A stretch of DNA of 64,000 nt. Source: Pseudomonas lutea (GTDB lineage: Bacteria > Pseudomonadota > Gammaproteobacteria > Pseudomonadales > Pseudomonadaceae). The stretch covers positions 806,001 through 870,000 of the forward strand of contig NZ_JRMB01000002.1 of assembly GCF_000759445.1 (NCBI RefSeq). Direction: 5' to 3'. Shown piece by piece: positions 52,443-62,010 of this stretch (position 1 is the first letter of the stretch; every line of letters begins with the position of its first letter). A program made the translations under genes and the position numbers. The notes below the pieces were generated by a model. It had not been told where the DNA came from, made no database searches, and was given only the letters and a program-made list of their open reading frames with translations.

Positions 52443-53882
52443 ATGCACGCACACTTGATCAAACTGCTCAGCCTCTCGGGCCTGACCGCTGCACTGTTCG
52501 CCGCCGGCAACGCGGCGTACGCCGCAGACACGACTGCCCCGAGCTTTACTGCCGAGCCTTGCTGCAGCCTGTGCCCTGAAGCACACGACGAGAAAAACTA
52601 CGTCAGCCGCTACCAGCAGAACTTCACCACGCTGGTTCAGGCCCAGGGCGACTGGCTGTTCCGGACCCGCGAAGACCTGCGCACCGAATTCGACACCACG
52701 CCGGAAGGCTATCGCCGCATGCAGCAACTGCACGATGCCTTCAAGAGCAAGGGTGTGGAGTTGGTCGTCGTTTACCAGCCGACCCGCGGGTTGGTTGACC
52801 GTAACAAGCTGTTCCCGGCCGAGCGCGACAAGTTCGACTACAACACCGCGCTGCGCAACTACCAGGCCATGCTCGGTCGCTTCGCGAAAATGGGCTACAC
52901 CGTGCCGGACCTGTCGCCGTTGACCAACGAGCAGCAGGCCCACGATTTCTACTTCCGCGGTGACCAGCACTGGACGCCGTATGGCGCCCAGCGCACTGCG
53001 AAAATCGTGGCCGAGTCCGTGAAGAAGATGCAGGCGTTTGCCGGTGTTCCGCGTCGTGAATTCGAGACCCACTTGTCAGGTCGCATGGGCAAGAAGGGCA
53101 CTCTTCACAATATGGCGGGTCAATTGTGCGGCACGAGTTACGCCATCCAGTACATGGACCAGTTTGAGACGGAACCCAAAGGCGAAGCTGCCGACGGCGA
53201 CCTGTTTGGTGACTCCGGTAACCCGGAAATTACCCTGGTCGGTACCAGCCACAGCGGCAAGAACTACAACTTCGCCGGCTTCTTGCAGGAATTCATTGGT
53301 GCTGATGTGCTGAACGTCGCCTTCCCGGGCGGCGGCCTCGAAGGTTCGATGCTGCAGTACCTGGGCAGCGAAGACTTCCAGAAACACCCTCCCAAGATTC
53401 TGATCTGGGAATTCTCGCCGCTTTACCGCCTGGACCAGGAGACCATCTATCGCCAGATGATGTCGCTGCTGGACAACGGCTGTGAAGGCAAACCGGCAAT
53501 CATGAGCAGCAGCACCACCCTCAAACCAGGGATCAACGAGTTGCTGGTCAACGGCAAAAACGGCATCAAGGATGTGCGCAACGGCAGTAATCAGATCGAT
53601 ATCAAGTTCGCCGACAACTCGGTGAAGACTCTTCAGGCGCGCCTCTGGTACATGAACGGTCGCCACGAAGACTTGAAGATCGAGAAACCTGAAACATCTG
53701 AAACCGACGGGCGCTTCTCCTTCGAACTGCGCGATGACAAGGACTGGGCTGACCAGCAATTGCTCGCACTGGAAGTTCAGGGCCCGGAAGCGGGCACTGC
53801 GCCTCAGCAGGTCGAAGCGAAAGTATGCAAACGCAACGTGTTCCCGAATGTCGCGCATCAAACCGCGCAAGCCGGGTTATGA
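52443..53882 (+). CDS. algX: Alginate O-acetyltransferase AlgX
   Basis: A 479-residue periplasmic SGNH-like acetyltransferase with a C-terminal carbohydrate-binding module. The triad is read as Asp174, His176 (DQHWTP) and Ser269 (GTSHSGKN), identical in spacing to P. aeruginosa AlgX. Signal peptide [11 protein letters not shown]...AYA. Transfers acetyl to mannuronate after AlgI/AlgJ supply it. Confidence 0.97.
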   Translation: MHAHLIKLLSLSGLTAALFAAGNAAYAADTTAPSFTAEPCCSLCPEAHDEKNYVSRYQQNFTTLVQAQGDWLFRTREDLRTEFDTTPEGYRRMQQLHDAFKSKGVELVVVYQPTRGLVDRNKLFPAERDKFDYNTALRNYQAMLGRFAKMGYTVPDLSPLTNEQQAHDFYFRGDQHWTPYGAQRTAKIVAESVKKMQAFAGVPRREFETHLSGRMGKKGTLHNMAGQLCGTSYAIQYMDQFETEPKGEAADGDLFGDSGNPEITLVGTSHSGKNYNFAGFLQEFIGADVLNVAFPGGGLEGSMLQYLGSEDFQKHPPKILIWEFSPLYRLDQETIYRQMMSLLDNGCEGKPAIMSSSTTLKPGINELLVNGKNGIKDVRNGSNQIDIKFADNSVKTLQARLWYMNGRHEDLKIEKPETSETDGRFSFELRDDKDWADQQLLALEVQGPEAGTAPQQVEAKVCKRNVFPNVAHQTAQAGL

Positions 53883-53889
53883 GGCTCCT

Positions 53890-55026
53890 ATGCACACTCC
53901 AAAACTGATGCTCCCCACCCTCCTCTCGCTGGCAATGCTGTCTTCGACAGTCTTTGCCACCAGCGCGAGCGCTGCGTCGACACTTGTGCCGCCGCAGGGT
54001 TACTACGAGGGTGTCGAGAAATTCAAGAGCGGTCAGAACAAGTTCAACTGTGACGCCATTCCGCAGCCCTACACCGGCCCGCTGCAGTTCCGCAGCAAGT
54101 ACGAGGGTTCGGACAAGGCACGCGCCACATTGAATGTCGTCTCCGATCAGGCTTTTCGGGATGCGACCAAAGACATCACTACCATGGAGCGCGCCACCAG
54201 CAAGGTGGTGATGCAATACATGCGTGACGGTCGCCCGGAACAGCTCGATTGTGCACTCAACATGCTGACAACCTGGGCCAAGGCCGATGCGCTGGAGTCC
54301 ACGGATTTCAACCACACCGGCAAGTCGATGCGCAAATGGGCACTGGGCAGCATGTCCTCTGCTTATCTGCGCTTGAAGTTCTCGGAATCGCACCCGCTGG
54401 CCACCCGCCAGCAGGAAACGCAGATCATCGAAAGCTGGTTCAGCAAACTTGCGGATCACGTCGTCAGCGACTGGAACAATTTGCCGCTCGACAAGACTAA
54501 CAACCACTCGTACTGGGCGGCCTGGGCTGTGATGTCGACGGCAGTGGCGACCAACCGTCAGGACCTCTTTGACTGGTCGGTGAAGGAATTCAAGATCGCC
54601 GCCAATCAGGTTGACCCGCAAGGCTTCCTGCCGAACGAGTTGAAGCGCAAGCAACGCGCGCTGGCGTACCACAACTACGCACTTCCTCCGCTGGCCATGA
54701 TCGCGAGTTTCGCGCAGGCCAACGGCGTCGATCTGCGTCAGGAAAACAACGGTGCGCTCAAGCGCCTGGGTGATCGCGTGCTGGCCGGCGTGAAGAACTC
54801 GGGCAGCGAGTTTAAGGCCCGGGACGGTCAGGATCAGGACATGACGGACCTCAAGACCGACATGAAATTTGCCTGGCTCGAACCGTACTGCTCTCTGTAC
54901 GACTGCGGCCCGGATGTGCTTGAACAGAAACACAAGATGCAGCCGTTCAAGAACTTCCGCCTCGGCGGCGACCTGACCCGTACCTATGACCCGACGCATG
55001 ACAAGGGTGACAAGGGCGGTTCTTAA
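53890..55026 (+). CDS. algL: Poly(beta-D-mannuronate) lyase
   Basis: A 378-residue periplasmic lyase (PL5) with signal peptide ([17 protein letters not shown]...SAS). The active-site motif NNHSYWAAW and the [10 protein letters not shown] tyrosine region are intact. It clears polymer that escapes into the periplasm. The start lies 8 bp after algX. The C-terminal tail has a KGDKGG stretch. Confidence 0.96.
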   Translation: MHTPKLMLPTLLSLAMLSSTVFATSASAASTLVPPQGYYEGVEKFKSGQNKFNCDAIPQPYTGPLQFRSKYEGSDKARATLNVVSDQAFRDATKDITTMERATSKVVMQYMRDGRPEQLDCALNMLTTWAKADALESTDFNHTGKSMRKWALGSMSSAYLRLKFSESHPLATRQQETQIIESWFSKLADHVVSDWNNLPLDKTNNHSYWAAWAVMSTAVATNRQDLFDWSVKEFKIAANQVDPQGFLPNELKRKQRALAYHNYALPPLAMIASFAQANGVDLRQENNGALKRLGDRVLAGVKNSGSEFKARDGQDQDMTDLKTDMKFAWLEPYCSLYDCGPDVLEQKHKMQPFKNFRLGGDLTRTYDPTHDKGDKGGS

Positions 55027-55064
55027 GCGCAGCCGCGCCGGAGTAGTCCGGCGGACGCAAGACC

Positions 55065-55160
55065 TGTAGGAGCGCGCTTGCCCGCGAAAGCGATTTTCCA
55101 GACGACATAACGATGTCGGATGTACTGGCCTCATCGCGAGCAAGCTCACTCCTGCAGGGA
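55065..55160. repeat. REP inverted pair inside the alginate operon (algL-algI)
   Basis: TGTAGGAGCGCGCTTGCCCG at 55065 and the mirrored CGAGCAAGCTCACTCCTGCAGG ending at 55160 form one REP doublet within the operon. The right half is the GCGAGCAAGCTCACTCC subtype. It follows 38 bp after algL. Confidence 0.8.
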
Positions 55161-55196
55161 GTCGGCAGATGCATGTTTCACCCCTCCATTTTATAT

Positions 55197-55211
55197 GGGG
55201 GGTTTGGGGGG
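55197..55211 (+). other. G-run pair upstream of algI (possible G-quadruplex)
   Basis: GGGGGG-TTT-GGGGGG (55197-55211) on the coding strand provides four runs of three G. It lies about 40 nt before the algI ATG, and would be in the mRNA leader of algI. Structure not proven. Confidence 0.45.
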
Positions 55212-55249
55212 CTTCGGCCTTTGATGTTGGACAAATGGAGAGATAAAGG

Positions 55250-56812
55250 ATGGTTTTCTCATCCAACGTGTTCCTGTTCCTGTTCTTGCCGGTGTTTCTC
55301 GGCTTGTACTATTTGAGCGGGCAACGTTATCGCAACCTGCTGCTGCTAGTCGCCAGCTACGTGTTCTACGCGTGGTGGCGGGTAGACTTCCTGGCACTGT
55401 TTGCAGCTGTGACGCTATGGAACTACTGGATCGGCCTGCGCGTAGGCGCCGCCGGGGTCAGAACCAAACCGGCACAGCGCTGGCTGCTGCTCGGCGTGGC
55501 CGTCGACCTGTGCATCCTCGGCTACTTCAAGTACGCCAACTTCGGCGTGGACAGCATCAACGCGATGATGACGTCCGTAGGTCTTGAGCCTTTCATTCTC
55601 ACGCATGTGTTGCTGCCGATTGGTATCTCGTTCTACATCTTCGAGTCCATCAGCTACATCATCGACGTCTACCGCGGCGACACACCAGCGACGCGCAACC
55701 TCATCGACTTCGCAGCATTTGTGGCGATCTTCCCGCACCTGATTGCCGGGCCTGTACTGCGTTTCCGCGATCTGGTCGACCAGTTCAACAATCGCACGCA
55801 CACCCTGGACAAGTTCTCCGAGGGCTGCACGCGGTTCATGCAGGGCTTCATCAAGAAGGTTTTCATTGCCGACACGCTGGCCGTGGTCGCCGACCATTGC
55901 TTTGCACTGCAAAACCCCACCACGGGCGATGCCTGGCTGGGCGCACTGGCGTACACCGCACAGCTGTACTTTGACTTCTCCGGTTATAGCGACATGGCCA
56001 TCGGTCTGGGCTTGATGATGGGTTTCCGCTTCATGGAAAACTTCAAGCAGCCGTACATCAGCCAGTCGATCACCGAGTTCTGGCGTCGCTGGCACATCAG
56101 CCTGTCGACCTGGCTGCGTGATTATCTGTACATCACTCTGGGCGGCAACCGTGGCGGCAAGGTCGCGACCTACCGCAACCTGTTTCTGACCATGCTGCTG
56201 GGCGGTCTGTGGCACGGCGCCAACATCACCTACATCGTCTGGGGCGCCTGGCACGGTGTATGGCTGGCGATTGAAAAGGCGATCGGTCTGAACACCGCAC
56301 CGCGCACCTTCAACGTAGTTCGCTGGGCATTCACCTTCCTGCTGGTGGTCATGGGCTGGGTCATCTTCCGCTCTGAAAACCTGCACGTTGCCGCTCGCAT
56401 GTATGGCGCGATGTTCAGCTTCAGCGATCTGGGCCTGTCGGAGCTCAACCGCGCAAGCCTCACCGGTCTGCAGGTTGCAACGCTTGTTGTGGCGTACATC
56501 ACCCTCGCCTTCTTCGGCCTGCGTGACTTCTACCGCAACCGTGCCCCGGCCAAGCCGACGGACAAGACTGCTCAAACCGACGGTCCTGCCGCAGCCGAGC
56601 CAGGCCTGATCAAGGCCGTACCGGGCGACAAGCCGGGCAGCATTCATCAACCCGGCTTCATCGTCGGCACCGAAGCGCAGGTTCAGCCTGCCTACTGGAC
56701 CGTCGACTGGTCGCGCTATCTGATGCGCGCGCTGATCCTGCTGATGTTCGTTGCTTCGATTCTTAAACTTTCGGCGGCCAGCTTCTCGCCGTTCCTTTAC
56801 TTCCAGTTCTGA
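55250..56812 (+). CDS. algI: Alginate O-acetylation MBOAT protein
   Basis: A 520-residue multi-span membrane-bound O-acyltransferase that moves acetyl groups across the inner membrane. The MBOAT histidine is His322 in WHGAN, with a second WHG 15 residues later. About 10 spans are visible; a C-terminal Pro/Ala-rich loop (about 430-480) is hydrophilic. The 223-bp gap to algL is the longest within the rest of the operon. Confidence 0.97.
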   Translation: MVFSSNVFLFLFLPVFLGLYYLSGQRYRNLLLLVASYVFYAWWRVDFLALFAAVTLWNYWIGLRVGAAGVRTKPAQRWLLLGVAVDLCILGYFKYANFGVDSINAMMTSVGLEPFILTHVLLPIGISFYIFESISYIIDVYRGDTPATRNLIDFAAFVAIFPHLIAGPVLRFRDLVDQFNNRTHTLDKFSEGCTRFMQGFIKKVFIADTLAVVADHCFALQNPTTGDAWLGALAYTAQLYFDFSGYSDMAIGLGLMMGFRFMENFKQPYISQSITEFWRRWHISLSTWLRDYLYITLGGNRGGKVATYRNLFLTMLLGGLWHGANITYIVWGAWHGVWLAIEKAIGLNTAPRTFNVVRWAFTFLLVVMGWVIFRSENLHVAARMYGAMFSFSDLGLSELNRASLTGLQVATLVVAYITLAFFGLRDFYRNRAPAKPTDKTAQTDGPAAAEPGLIKAVPGDKPGSIHQPGFIVGTEAQVQPAYWTVDWSRYLMRALILLMFVASILKLSAASFSPFLYFQF

Positions 56813-56822
56813 GGAGCCTGAC

Positions 56823-57998
56823 ATGACCCGTTCATTACGTTTCCTCTACATCTTCCTGTTCCTGGCGATTCTGCTGGTGCTGGGCCTGTGGTCGCTGCGC
56901 AGCTTTGTCGGCTTCTCGACCTCGAAGGAAACCACCGTGCTCAATGGTCACTGGACCAAGGCGGTGGAGACCCACTACGACGAGGAGTTTCCGATCAAGC
57001 GTCTGGGCACCAACCTTTGGGCCGCGCTGGATTACAAGCTGTTCAACGAAGGCCGTCCGGGCGTCATCCTCGGCAAGGACCAGTGGCTGTACACCGACGA
57101 AGAGTTCGATGCCGTCGCCAACAGCGAGCAGAACGAAGCAGACAACCTGGCAATTATCCAGGGCGTTCGCGACACGCTGAAGAAGCAGGGTACGCAGTTG
57201 GTGCTGGCAATCGTTCCGGCCAAGACGCGTCTGTACCCGGAGCACGTGGGCGACAATACGCCGGCTGCGCTGCACACCGACCTGTATCAGCAATTCCACG
57301 CGCAAGTGAATCAGGCCGGTATCCTCGCCCCTGACCTGCTGACGCCGCTGCAAGGTGCCAAAGAGAAGGGCCAGGTATTCCTGCGCACCGACACTCACTG
57401 GACTCCGATGGGCGCCGAAGTGGTCGCTCAGCAGTTGGGCAACGTGATTGCGCAACAGGCGCCGCTGAACGTTGAGCCGCAGAACTTCGTCACCGAAGCC
57501 AAGTCGACCGAACCCTACAAGGGCGATCTGACCAACTTCCTGCCGCTGGATCCGCTGTTCAGCAACCTGCTGCCCAAGCCGGACGATCTGCAACAGCGCA
57601 GCACCAACCCGGCTGATGCCGGTGGGGAAAGCGGCGACGCGCTGTTCGCAGACAATTCGGTCGCAGTCGGCCTGGTCGGCACCAGTTACAGCGCCAACCC
57701 CAACTGGAACTTTGCCGGTGCCTTGAAGCAGGCCCTGCACGCCGACGTCGTGAACTACGCCGAAGACGGCCATGGTCCGATCCTGCCGATGCTCAAGTAT
57801 CTGCAAACCGACGCCTTCAAGAGCAGCCCGCCGCAGGTACTCATCTGGGAATTCCCGGAGCGTTACCTGCCCGCTCACAACGACCTGACCGAGTTCGACC
57901 CCCAGTGGATCGCTGAACTCAAAAAGGCCCGTGACCCCCAACAGAATCTGGCCGACAACGCCAACAACTCCAAGCCGCCCGTTCGGGCGCAAAACTGA
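56823..57998 (+). CDS. algJ: Alginate O-acetyltransferase AlgJ
   Basis: A 391-residue SGNH-like protein anchored by an N-terminal span (LRFLYIFLFLAILLVLGLW). Its triad reads Asp190, His192 (TDTHWTP) and Ser288 (GTSYSAN). It accepts acetyl from AlgI at the periplasmic face. It starts 10 bp after algI. Confidence 0.96.
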   Translation: MTRSLRFLYIFLFLAILLVLGLWSLRSFVGFSTSKETTVLNGHWTKAVETHYDEEFPIKRLGTNLWAALDYKLFNEGRPGVILGKDQWLYTDEEFDAVANSEQNEADNLAIIQGVRDTLKKQGTQLVLAIVPAKTRLYPEHVGDNTPAALHTDLYQQFHAQVNQAGILAPDLLTPLQGAKEKGQVFLRTDTHWTPMGAEVVAQQLGNVIAQQAPLNVEPQNFVTEAKSTEPYKGDLTNFLPLDPLFSNLLPKPDDLQQRSTNPADAGGESGDALFADNSVAVGLVGTSYSANPNWNFAGALKQALHADVVNYAEDGHGPILPMLKYLQTDAFKSSPPQVLIWEFPERYLPAHNDLTEFDPQWIAELKKARDPQQNLADNANNSKPPVRAQN

Positions 57999-58012
57999 GA
58001 GGACTATTGACT

Positions 58013-58687
58013 ATGACTTCGCAGAACCCAATGCCAGTTCGTTCGCGCAAAACCAACCTGCTGAAAACCTGTGTACTCGCCGCAAGCCTGGGCTTTGTGT
58101 CCCTGTCCGCTTTCGCCGGTGGTGACGCAGCCCTGTACGGCCCAACCGCACCAAAAGGTTCGACCTTCGTGCGTGTGTACAACGCCAGCAACAGCGAAAT
58201 CACCGCCAGCGTCGGCAACACCAGCCTCAACGACATCGGCCCGTTGGCCAGCAGTGACTTCGGCTTCATGCCACAGGGCGACTACACCGCCAAAATCGGT
58301 AGCCAGAGCCTGCCGGTGAAACTGGCGAGCGATCACTACTACACCATCGTGAACAACACGTCCGGTGCTCCACAGCTGGTTGAAGAGCCGCCATTCAAGA
58401 ACAAGCAGAAGTCGCTGGTTCGCGTACAGAACCTGAGCGACAAGTCGCTGACCCTGAAAACTGCTGACGGCAAGACCGACGTGGTCAAGGCTGTCGCTGC
58501 CAAGGGCACCGGCGAGCGCGAAATCAACCCGGTCAAAGTCAGCTTCGCGCTGTTCGACGGTGACAAGAAAGTCAGCGACCTGAAGCCTGTTGCGCTGGAG
58601 CGTGGTGAAGCCGCCGTGCTGTACGTCACCGGCAGCGGCAGCAACCTGTCGCCAGTTTGGGTCAAGCGCCCGACTGCCACTCAGTAA
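58013..58687 (+). CDS. algF: Alginate O-acetylation adaptor AlgF
   Basis: A 224-residue periplasmic protein with signal peptide (about 36 residues, cut near AFA) and two beta-sandwich-like halves. It bridges AlgJ and AlgX during acetyl transfer. The ATG at 58013 is 9 nt after GAGAGGA; a TTG two codons earlier (58007) lies too close to that site. Confidence 0.95.
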   Translation: MTSQNPMPVRSRKTNLLKTCVLAASLGFVSLSAFAGGDAALYGPTAPKGSTFVRVYNASNSEITASVGNTSLNDIGPLASSDFGFMPQGDYTAKIGSQSLPVKLASDHYYTIVNNTSGAPQLVEEPPFKNKQKSLVRVQNLSDKSLTLKTADGKTDVVKAVAAKGTGEREINPVKVSFALFDGDKKVSDLKPVALERGEAAVLYVTGSGSNLSPVWVKRPTATQ

Positions 58688-58811
58688 TGGTTTGAAGCCG
58701 GTCGAAAGACCGCGGGCGCGCTTGATCCCGAGCGCGCCGCCAGATTCACGGAATCAAGCGGTCGGCGTCAGGCACTGCGGAGCAAGCAGCCAGCCAGGAG
58801 GACGCCGAACG

Positions 58812-58889
58812 ATGCAAGACAAAAACCAGAAAGACCGAAGTACCTACAGCCCATTCGAACGATTTTTGCTTAACGGAGAAACAAAATGA
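58812..58889 (+). CDS. 25-codon ORF overlapping the algA start
   Basis: The protein begins MQDKNQKDRSTY, is hydrophilic, and ends with ...RFLLNGETK. AGGAGG (58797-58802) lies 9 nt before its ATG. Its TGA (58887-58889) overlaps the algA ATG (58886-58888) as ATGA, the classic coupling arrangement. It might be a leader peptide that opens the algA ribosome site, or a real small protein. Not recognised from any family. The remaining algF-algA spacer (58688-58811) shows nothing else. Confidence 0.5.
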   Translation: MQDKNQKDRSTYSPFERFLLNGETK

Positions 58890-60340
58890 TTCCAGTGATC
58901 TTGTCAGGTGGTAGCGGTTCCCGACTCTGGCCTCTTTCGCGTAAACAGTTTCCTAAACAGTTCCTGGCACTGACCGGCGAACACACCCTGTTCCAGCAGA
59001 CCGTTGAGCGCCTGCAGTTCGACGGCATGCAGCACCCGGTTGTGGTGTGCAACAAGGACCACCGTTTCATCGTCACCGAGCAGCTCGGTGCATTGGGTCT
59101 GGAAACTCAGGCCGTGATCATGGAACCGTTTGGCCGCAACACTGCGCCTGCCGTCGCCATCACCGCAATGATGCTGGCCAACGAAGGCCGTGACGAGTTG
59201 ATGCTGGTGCTGCCAGCCGACCACGTGATCGACGATCAGAAAGCCCTGCAGCGCGCCCTCGCTCTGGCAACCGTTGCTGCGGAGCGCGGCGAGATGGTGC
59301 TGTTCGGTATTCCGGCGACCAAGCCTGAAACCGGCTATGGCTACATCAAGTCCACCGCCGACGCGCTGTTGCCTGAAGGCGTGAGCCGCGTGCAGCAGTT
59401 CGTTGAGAAACCGGATGAGCAACGCGCCATCGAGTTCGTCGAAGCCGGTGGCTACTACTGGAACAGCGGCATGTTCCTGTTCCGTGCCAGCCGTTACCTG
59501 GAAGAGCTGAAAAAGCACGATCCGGACATCTACGACAACTGCCTGCTGACCCTTGAGCGCAGCAAGCATGAAGGCGACAGCATTTCGCTGGACGAGGCGA
59601 GCTTCGCTTGCTGCCCGGACAACTCCATCGACTACGCCGTGATGGAAAAAACCCAACGCGCCTGCGTAGTGCCACTGGATGCGGGCTGGAGCGATGTCGG
59701 CTGCTGGTCGTCGCTGTGGGACGTGCACAAGAAAGACGAAAACGGCAACGTCACCAAAGGCGACGTGGTTATCCAGGACAGCCGCAACTGCATGATTCAG
59801 GGCAACGGCAAACTGGTCACCGTGATTGGCCTAGACAACATCGTTGTCGTCGAAACCAAAGACGCCATGATGATTGCCCACAAGGACAAGGTTCAGGGCG
59901 TCAAGCAGCTGGTCAACACGCTGAACGAGCAAGGCCGCAGCGAAACCCAGAACCACCTCGAAGTCTATCGCCCGTGGGGCTCGTACGACTCCGTGGACAT
60001 GGGCGGCCGTTTCCAGGTCAAGCGCATTTCGGTGAAGCCGGGCGCGAGTCTGTCGCTGCAGATGCACCACCACCGTGCCGAGCACTGGATCGTTGTGTCG
60101 GGTACCGCTCAGGTGACTTGCGATGACAACGTGTTCCTGCTGACCGAAAACCAGTCCACGTACATCCCGATTGCCTCGGTCCACCGCCTGCGCAACCCAG
60201 GCAAGATCCCGTTGGAAATCATCGAAGTCCAGTCCGGTAGCTACCTGGGCGAAGACGACATCGAACGCTTCGAAGACGTGTATGGTCGCTCCACCCCAGG
60301 CTTGGAAGCTGGCGTGAAGACTCAGACCATCGCCCGTTAA
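58886..60340 (+). CDS. algA: Mannose-6-phosphate isomerase / GDP-mannose pyrophosphorylase
   Basis: A 484-residue bifunctional enzyme that feeds AlgD: the N-terminal pyrophosphorylase has GGSGSRLWP (8-16) with RKQFPKQF, and FVEKP near 172; the C-terminal type-II isomerase cupin has QMHHHRAEHWIVV near 392-404. GGAGA sits 7 nt before the ATG. Last gene of the operon, followed by a strong terminator. Confidence 0.97.
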   Translation: MIPVILSGGSGSRLWPLSRKQFPKQFLALTGEHTLFQQTVERLQFDGMQHPVVVCNKDHRFIVTEQLGALGLETQAVIMEPFGRNTAPAVAITAMMLANEGRDELMLVLPADHVIDDQKALQRALALATVAAERGEMVLFGIPATKPETGYGYIKSTADALLPEGVSRVQQFVEKPDEQRAIEFVEAGGYYWNSGMFLFRASRYLEELKKHDPDIYDNCLLTLERSKHEGDSISLDEASFACCPDNSIDYAVMEKTQRACVVPLDAGWSDVGCWSSLWDVHKKDENGNVTKGDVVIQDSRNCMIQGNGKLVTVIGLDNIVVVETKDAMMIAHKDKVQGVKQLVNTLNEQGRSETQNHLEVYRPWGSYDSVDMGGRFQVKRISVKPGASLSLQMHHHRAEHWIVVSGTAQVTCDDNVFLLTENQSTYIPIASVHRLRNPGKIPLEIIEVQSGSYLGEDDIERFEDVYGRSTPGLEAGVKTQTIAR

Positions 60341-60362
60341 TACCGCTTCACCCAGTAGTACT

Positions 60363-60421
60363 AAGCCCCCGTCAATCCTCTGCGTATTCCCCATCCGCAG
60401 AGGGTTTTCGGGGGCTTTTTT
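60363..60421 (+). terminator. Terminator of the alginate operon
   Basis: AAGCCCCCG and CGGGGGCTTTTTT form the outer stem, with an inner CCTCTGCG...CGCAGAGG stem. It lies 23 bp after the algA stop. Confidence 0.92.
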
Positions 60422-60510
60422 ATGCACGCTCACGAGGCCATGCCCCCTCGCCGGTTAGTTGCAGGCCAACCAATACCTTCAGCCACTGCGCCAGCGGCGT
60501 TTGAACCGGG

Positions 60511-60534
60511 TTCGCCAGCAAGCCGGCTCCTACA
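60511..60534. repeat. Single REP half
   Basis: TTCGCCAGCAAGCCGGCTCC followed by TACA is one REP half without a clear partner. It lies 90 bp upstream of the membrane-protein gene. Confidence 0.7.
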
Positions 60535-60623
60535 GATTCGGGTCGGATCTGATGATCCACCATTAGCTCAATCCCCTCCCCTTTCGGTACGATGCCCACC
60601 TCTGCCATCGCGAGATCGACACG

Positions 60624-61088
60624 ATGATTTTCGGCGCCGTGCTTTTGTTCACCTGGCTGGTCCTGCTGTTGCGCTATCCATCCAGGGCGCTGCCAGTCTC
60701 ATTGGCGGCCGCCTTGGGCCTGGGCATCGTGGCTGCTTTTGTGGTCTGGGAAGACAGCCGCGACGAGCAACGCCTGGAGCGTCTTCAGATGCGCGTCGAC
60801 TACGCGCCGCAGCAATGTCCGGCGGGACGTCCGTTGTTGGTGCTGATCGACAACGGCAATAGCGTCGCACTGACTGAGCTGCGCTGGAAAATCGCGGCAT
60901 ACGCGCCGGGTGACACCGTTAATCTGGCCGAAGACACCTACACCGCTCCGCGCTATCGCGGGCCCGGGGAATTGCTGCCCGGTAGCCAGTGGCAAGATTG
61001 CTTGCCGCTGCCGACGCTCCGCCAAGGTTACCGGCCGCAGACGCTGGAGTTCCGGGCCGAACGGCTGCAGGGCGCGTTCTCGGGCTGA
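60624..61088 (+). CDS. Small inner-membrane protein of unknown function
   Basis: A 154-residue protein: two N-terminal membrane spans (about 3-15 and 24-42) then a soluble domain with several Trp/Arg-rich strands (LTELRWKIAAYAPG). Homologues are often labelled "multidrug transporter", but this protein is too small and lacks transport motifs. It starts before the SDR gene on the same strand with 31 bp between, so the two may be co-transcribed. Confidence 0.75.
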   Translation: MIFGAVLLFTWLVLLLRYPSRALPVSLAAALGLGIVAAFVVWEDSRDEQRLERLQMRVDYAPQQCPAGRPLLVLIDNGNSVALTELRWKIAAYAPGDTVNLAEDTYTAPRYRGPGELLPGSQWQDCLPLPTLRQGYRPQTLEFRAERLQGAFSG

Positions 61089-61119
61089 GCGCCAGCCTTT
61101 TTTTTCCAAGGAATGAATC

Positions 61120-61944
61120 ATGTCTGTGGTGTTGATCACCGGTTGTTCCAGCGGCATCGGCCGCGCCATGGCGGATGCTTTCAAGGAAGCGGGCCATGAC
61201 GTGTGGACCACGGCGCGCAAGCCCGCCGACGTAGCAGCGCTGGTTGCAGCCGGGTTTCACGCGGTCGCGCTGGACGTGAACGATAGCGTTGCGATTGAGC
61301 AGTTGGCCGCTAGTCTGGATGAGCACGGCAAAGGGCTGGATGTGTTGATCAACAATGCGGGTTACGGAGGTATCGCGCCCTTGCTGGACGGCGGCGTTGA
61401 GGCCATGCGCAGGCAATTTGAGACCAACGTGTTTTCGGTGGTTGGGGTGACTGATGCGTTGTTTCCGTTGCTGCGCGCCAGCAGAGGTCTGGTGGTGAAC
61501 ATCGGCAGCGTTTCCGGTGTGCTGGTAACGCCTTTCGCCGGCGCCTATTGCGCATCAAAGGCCGCCGTACATGCGTTGAGCGATGCATTGCGCATGGAAC
61601 TGGCACCCTTCGGGATACGCGTAATGGAAGTCCAGCCCGGCGCCATCGACACGCAATTTGCACAAACTGCCAGCCGCGAGGCCGAGCAGGTCATCCACCC
61701 GGATTCGCCCTGGTGGCCATGGCGTGAAAGCATTCGTGCCAGGGCCAATGCCTCTCAGGGCAATCCAACACCGCCCGGCCACTTTGCCCGCGACGTGCTC
61801 GATGCGGTACAGCGCCGCCACCCGCCGCGCCTGCTGCGATCCGGCAACGGCAGCCGCGCCTTGCCGCTGATGGAACGTCTGCTGCCAAAGGCGTTGATTG
61901 AGTGGATCCTGAGCAAGCGTTTCAAGCTGGATAAAACACCATGA
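61120..61944 (+). CDS. SDR-family oxidoreductase
   Basis: A 274-residue short-chain dehydrogenase: cofactor motif TGCSSGIG (7-14), NNAG (78-81), and catalytic Ser130, Tyr143 and Lys147 (YCASK). TARKP after the second strand suggests NADP(H) preference. It reduces or oxidises an unknown carbonyl/alcohol. AAGGAAT precedes the ATG at 61120. Confidence 0.92.
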   Translation: MSVVLITGCSSGIGRAMADAFKEAGHDVWTTARKPADVAALVAAGFHAVALDVNDSVAIEQLAASLDEHGKGLDVLINNAGYGGIAPLLDGGVEAMRRQFETNVFSVVGVTDALFPLLRASRGLVVNIGSVSGVLVTPFAGAYCASKAAVHALSDALRMELAPFGIRVMEVQPGAIDTQFAQTASREAEQVIHPDSPWWPWRESIRARANASQGNPTPPGHFARDVLDAVQRRHPPRLLRSGNGSRALPLMERLLPKALIEWILSKRFKLDKTP

Positions 61945-62010
61945 ACACTGCTGGCGGCACCGCAACCTGCCGGATGACAGGAATCTGCCGCGTGACGCAA
62001 CTCAAAGTTT

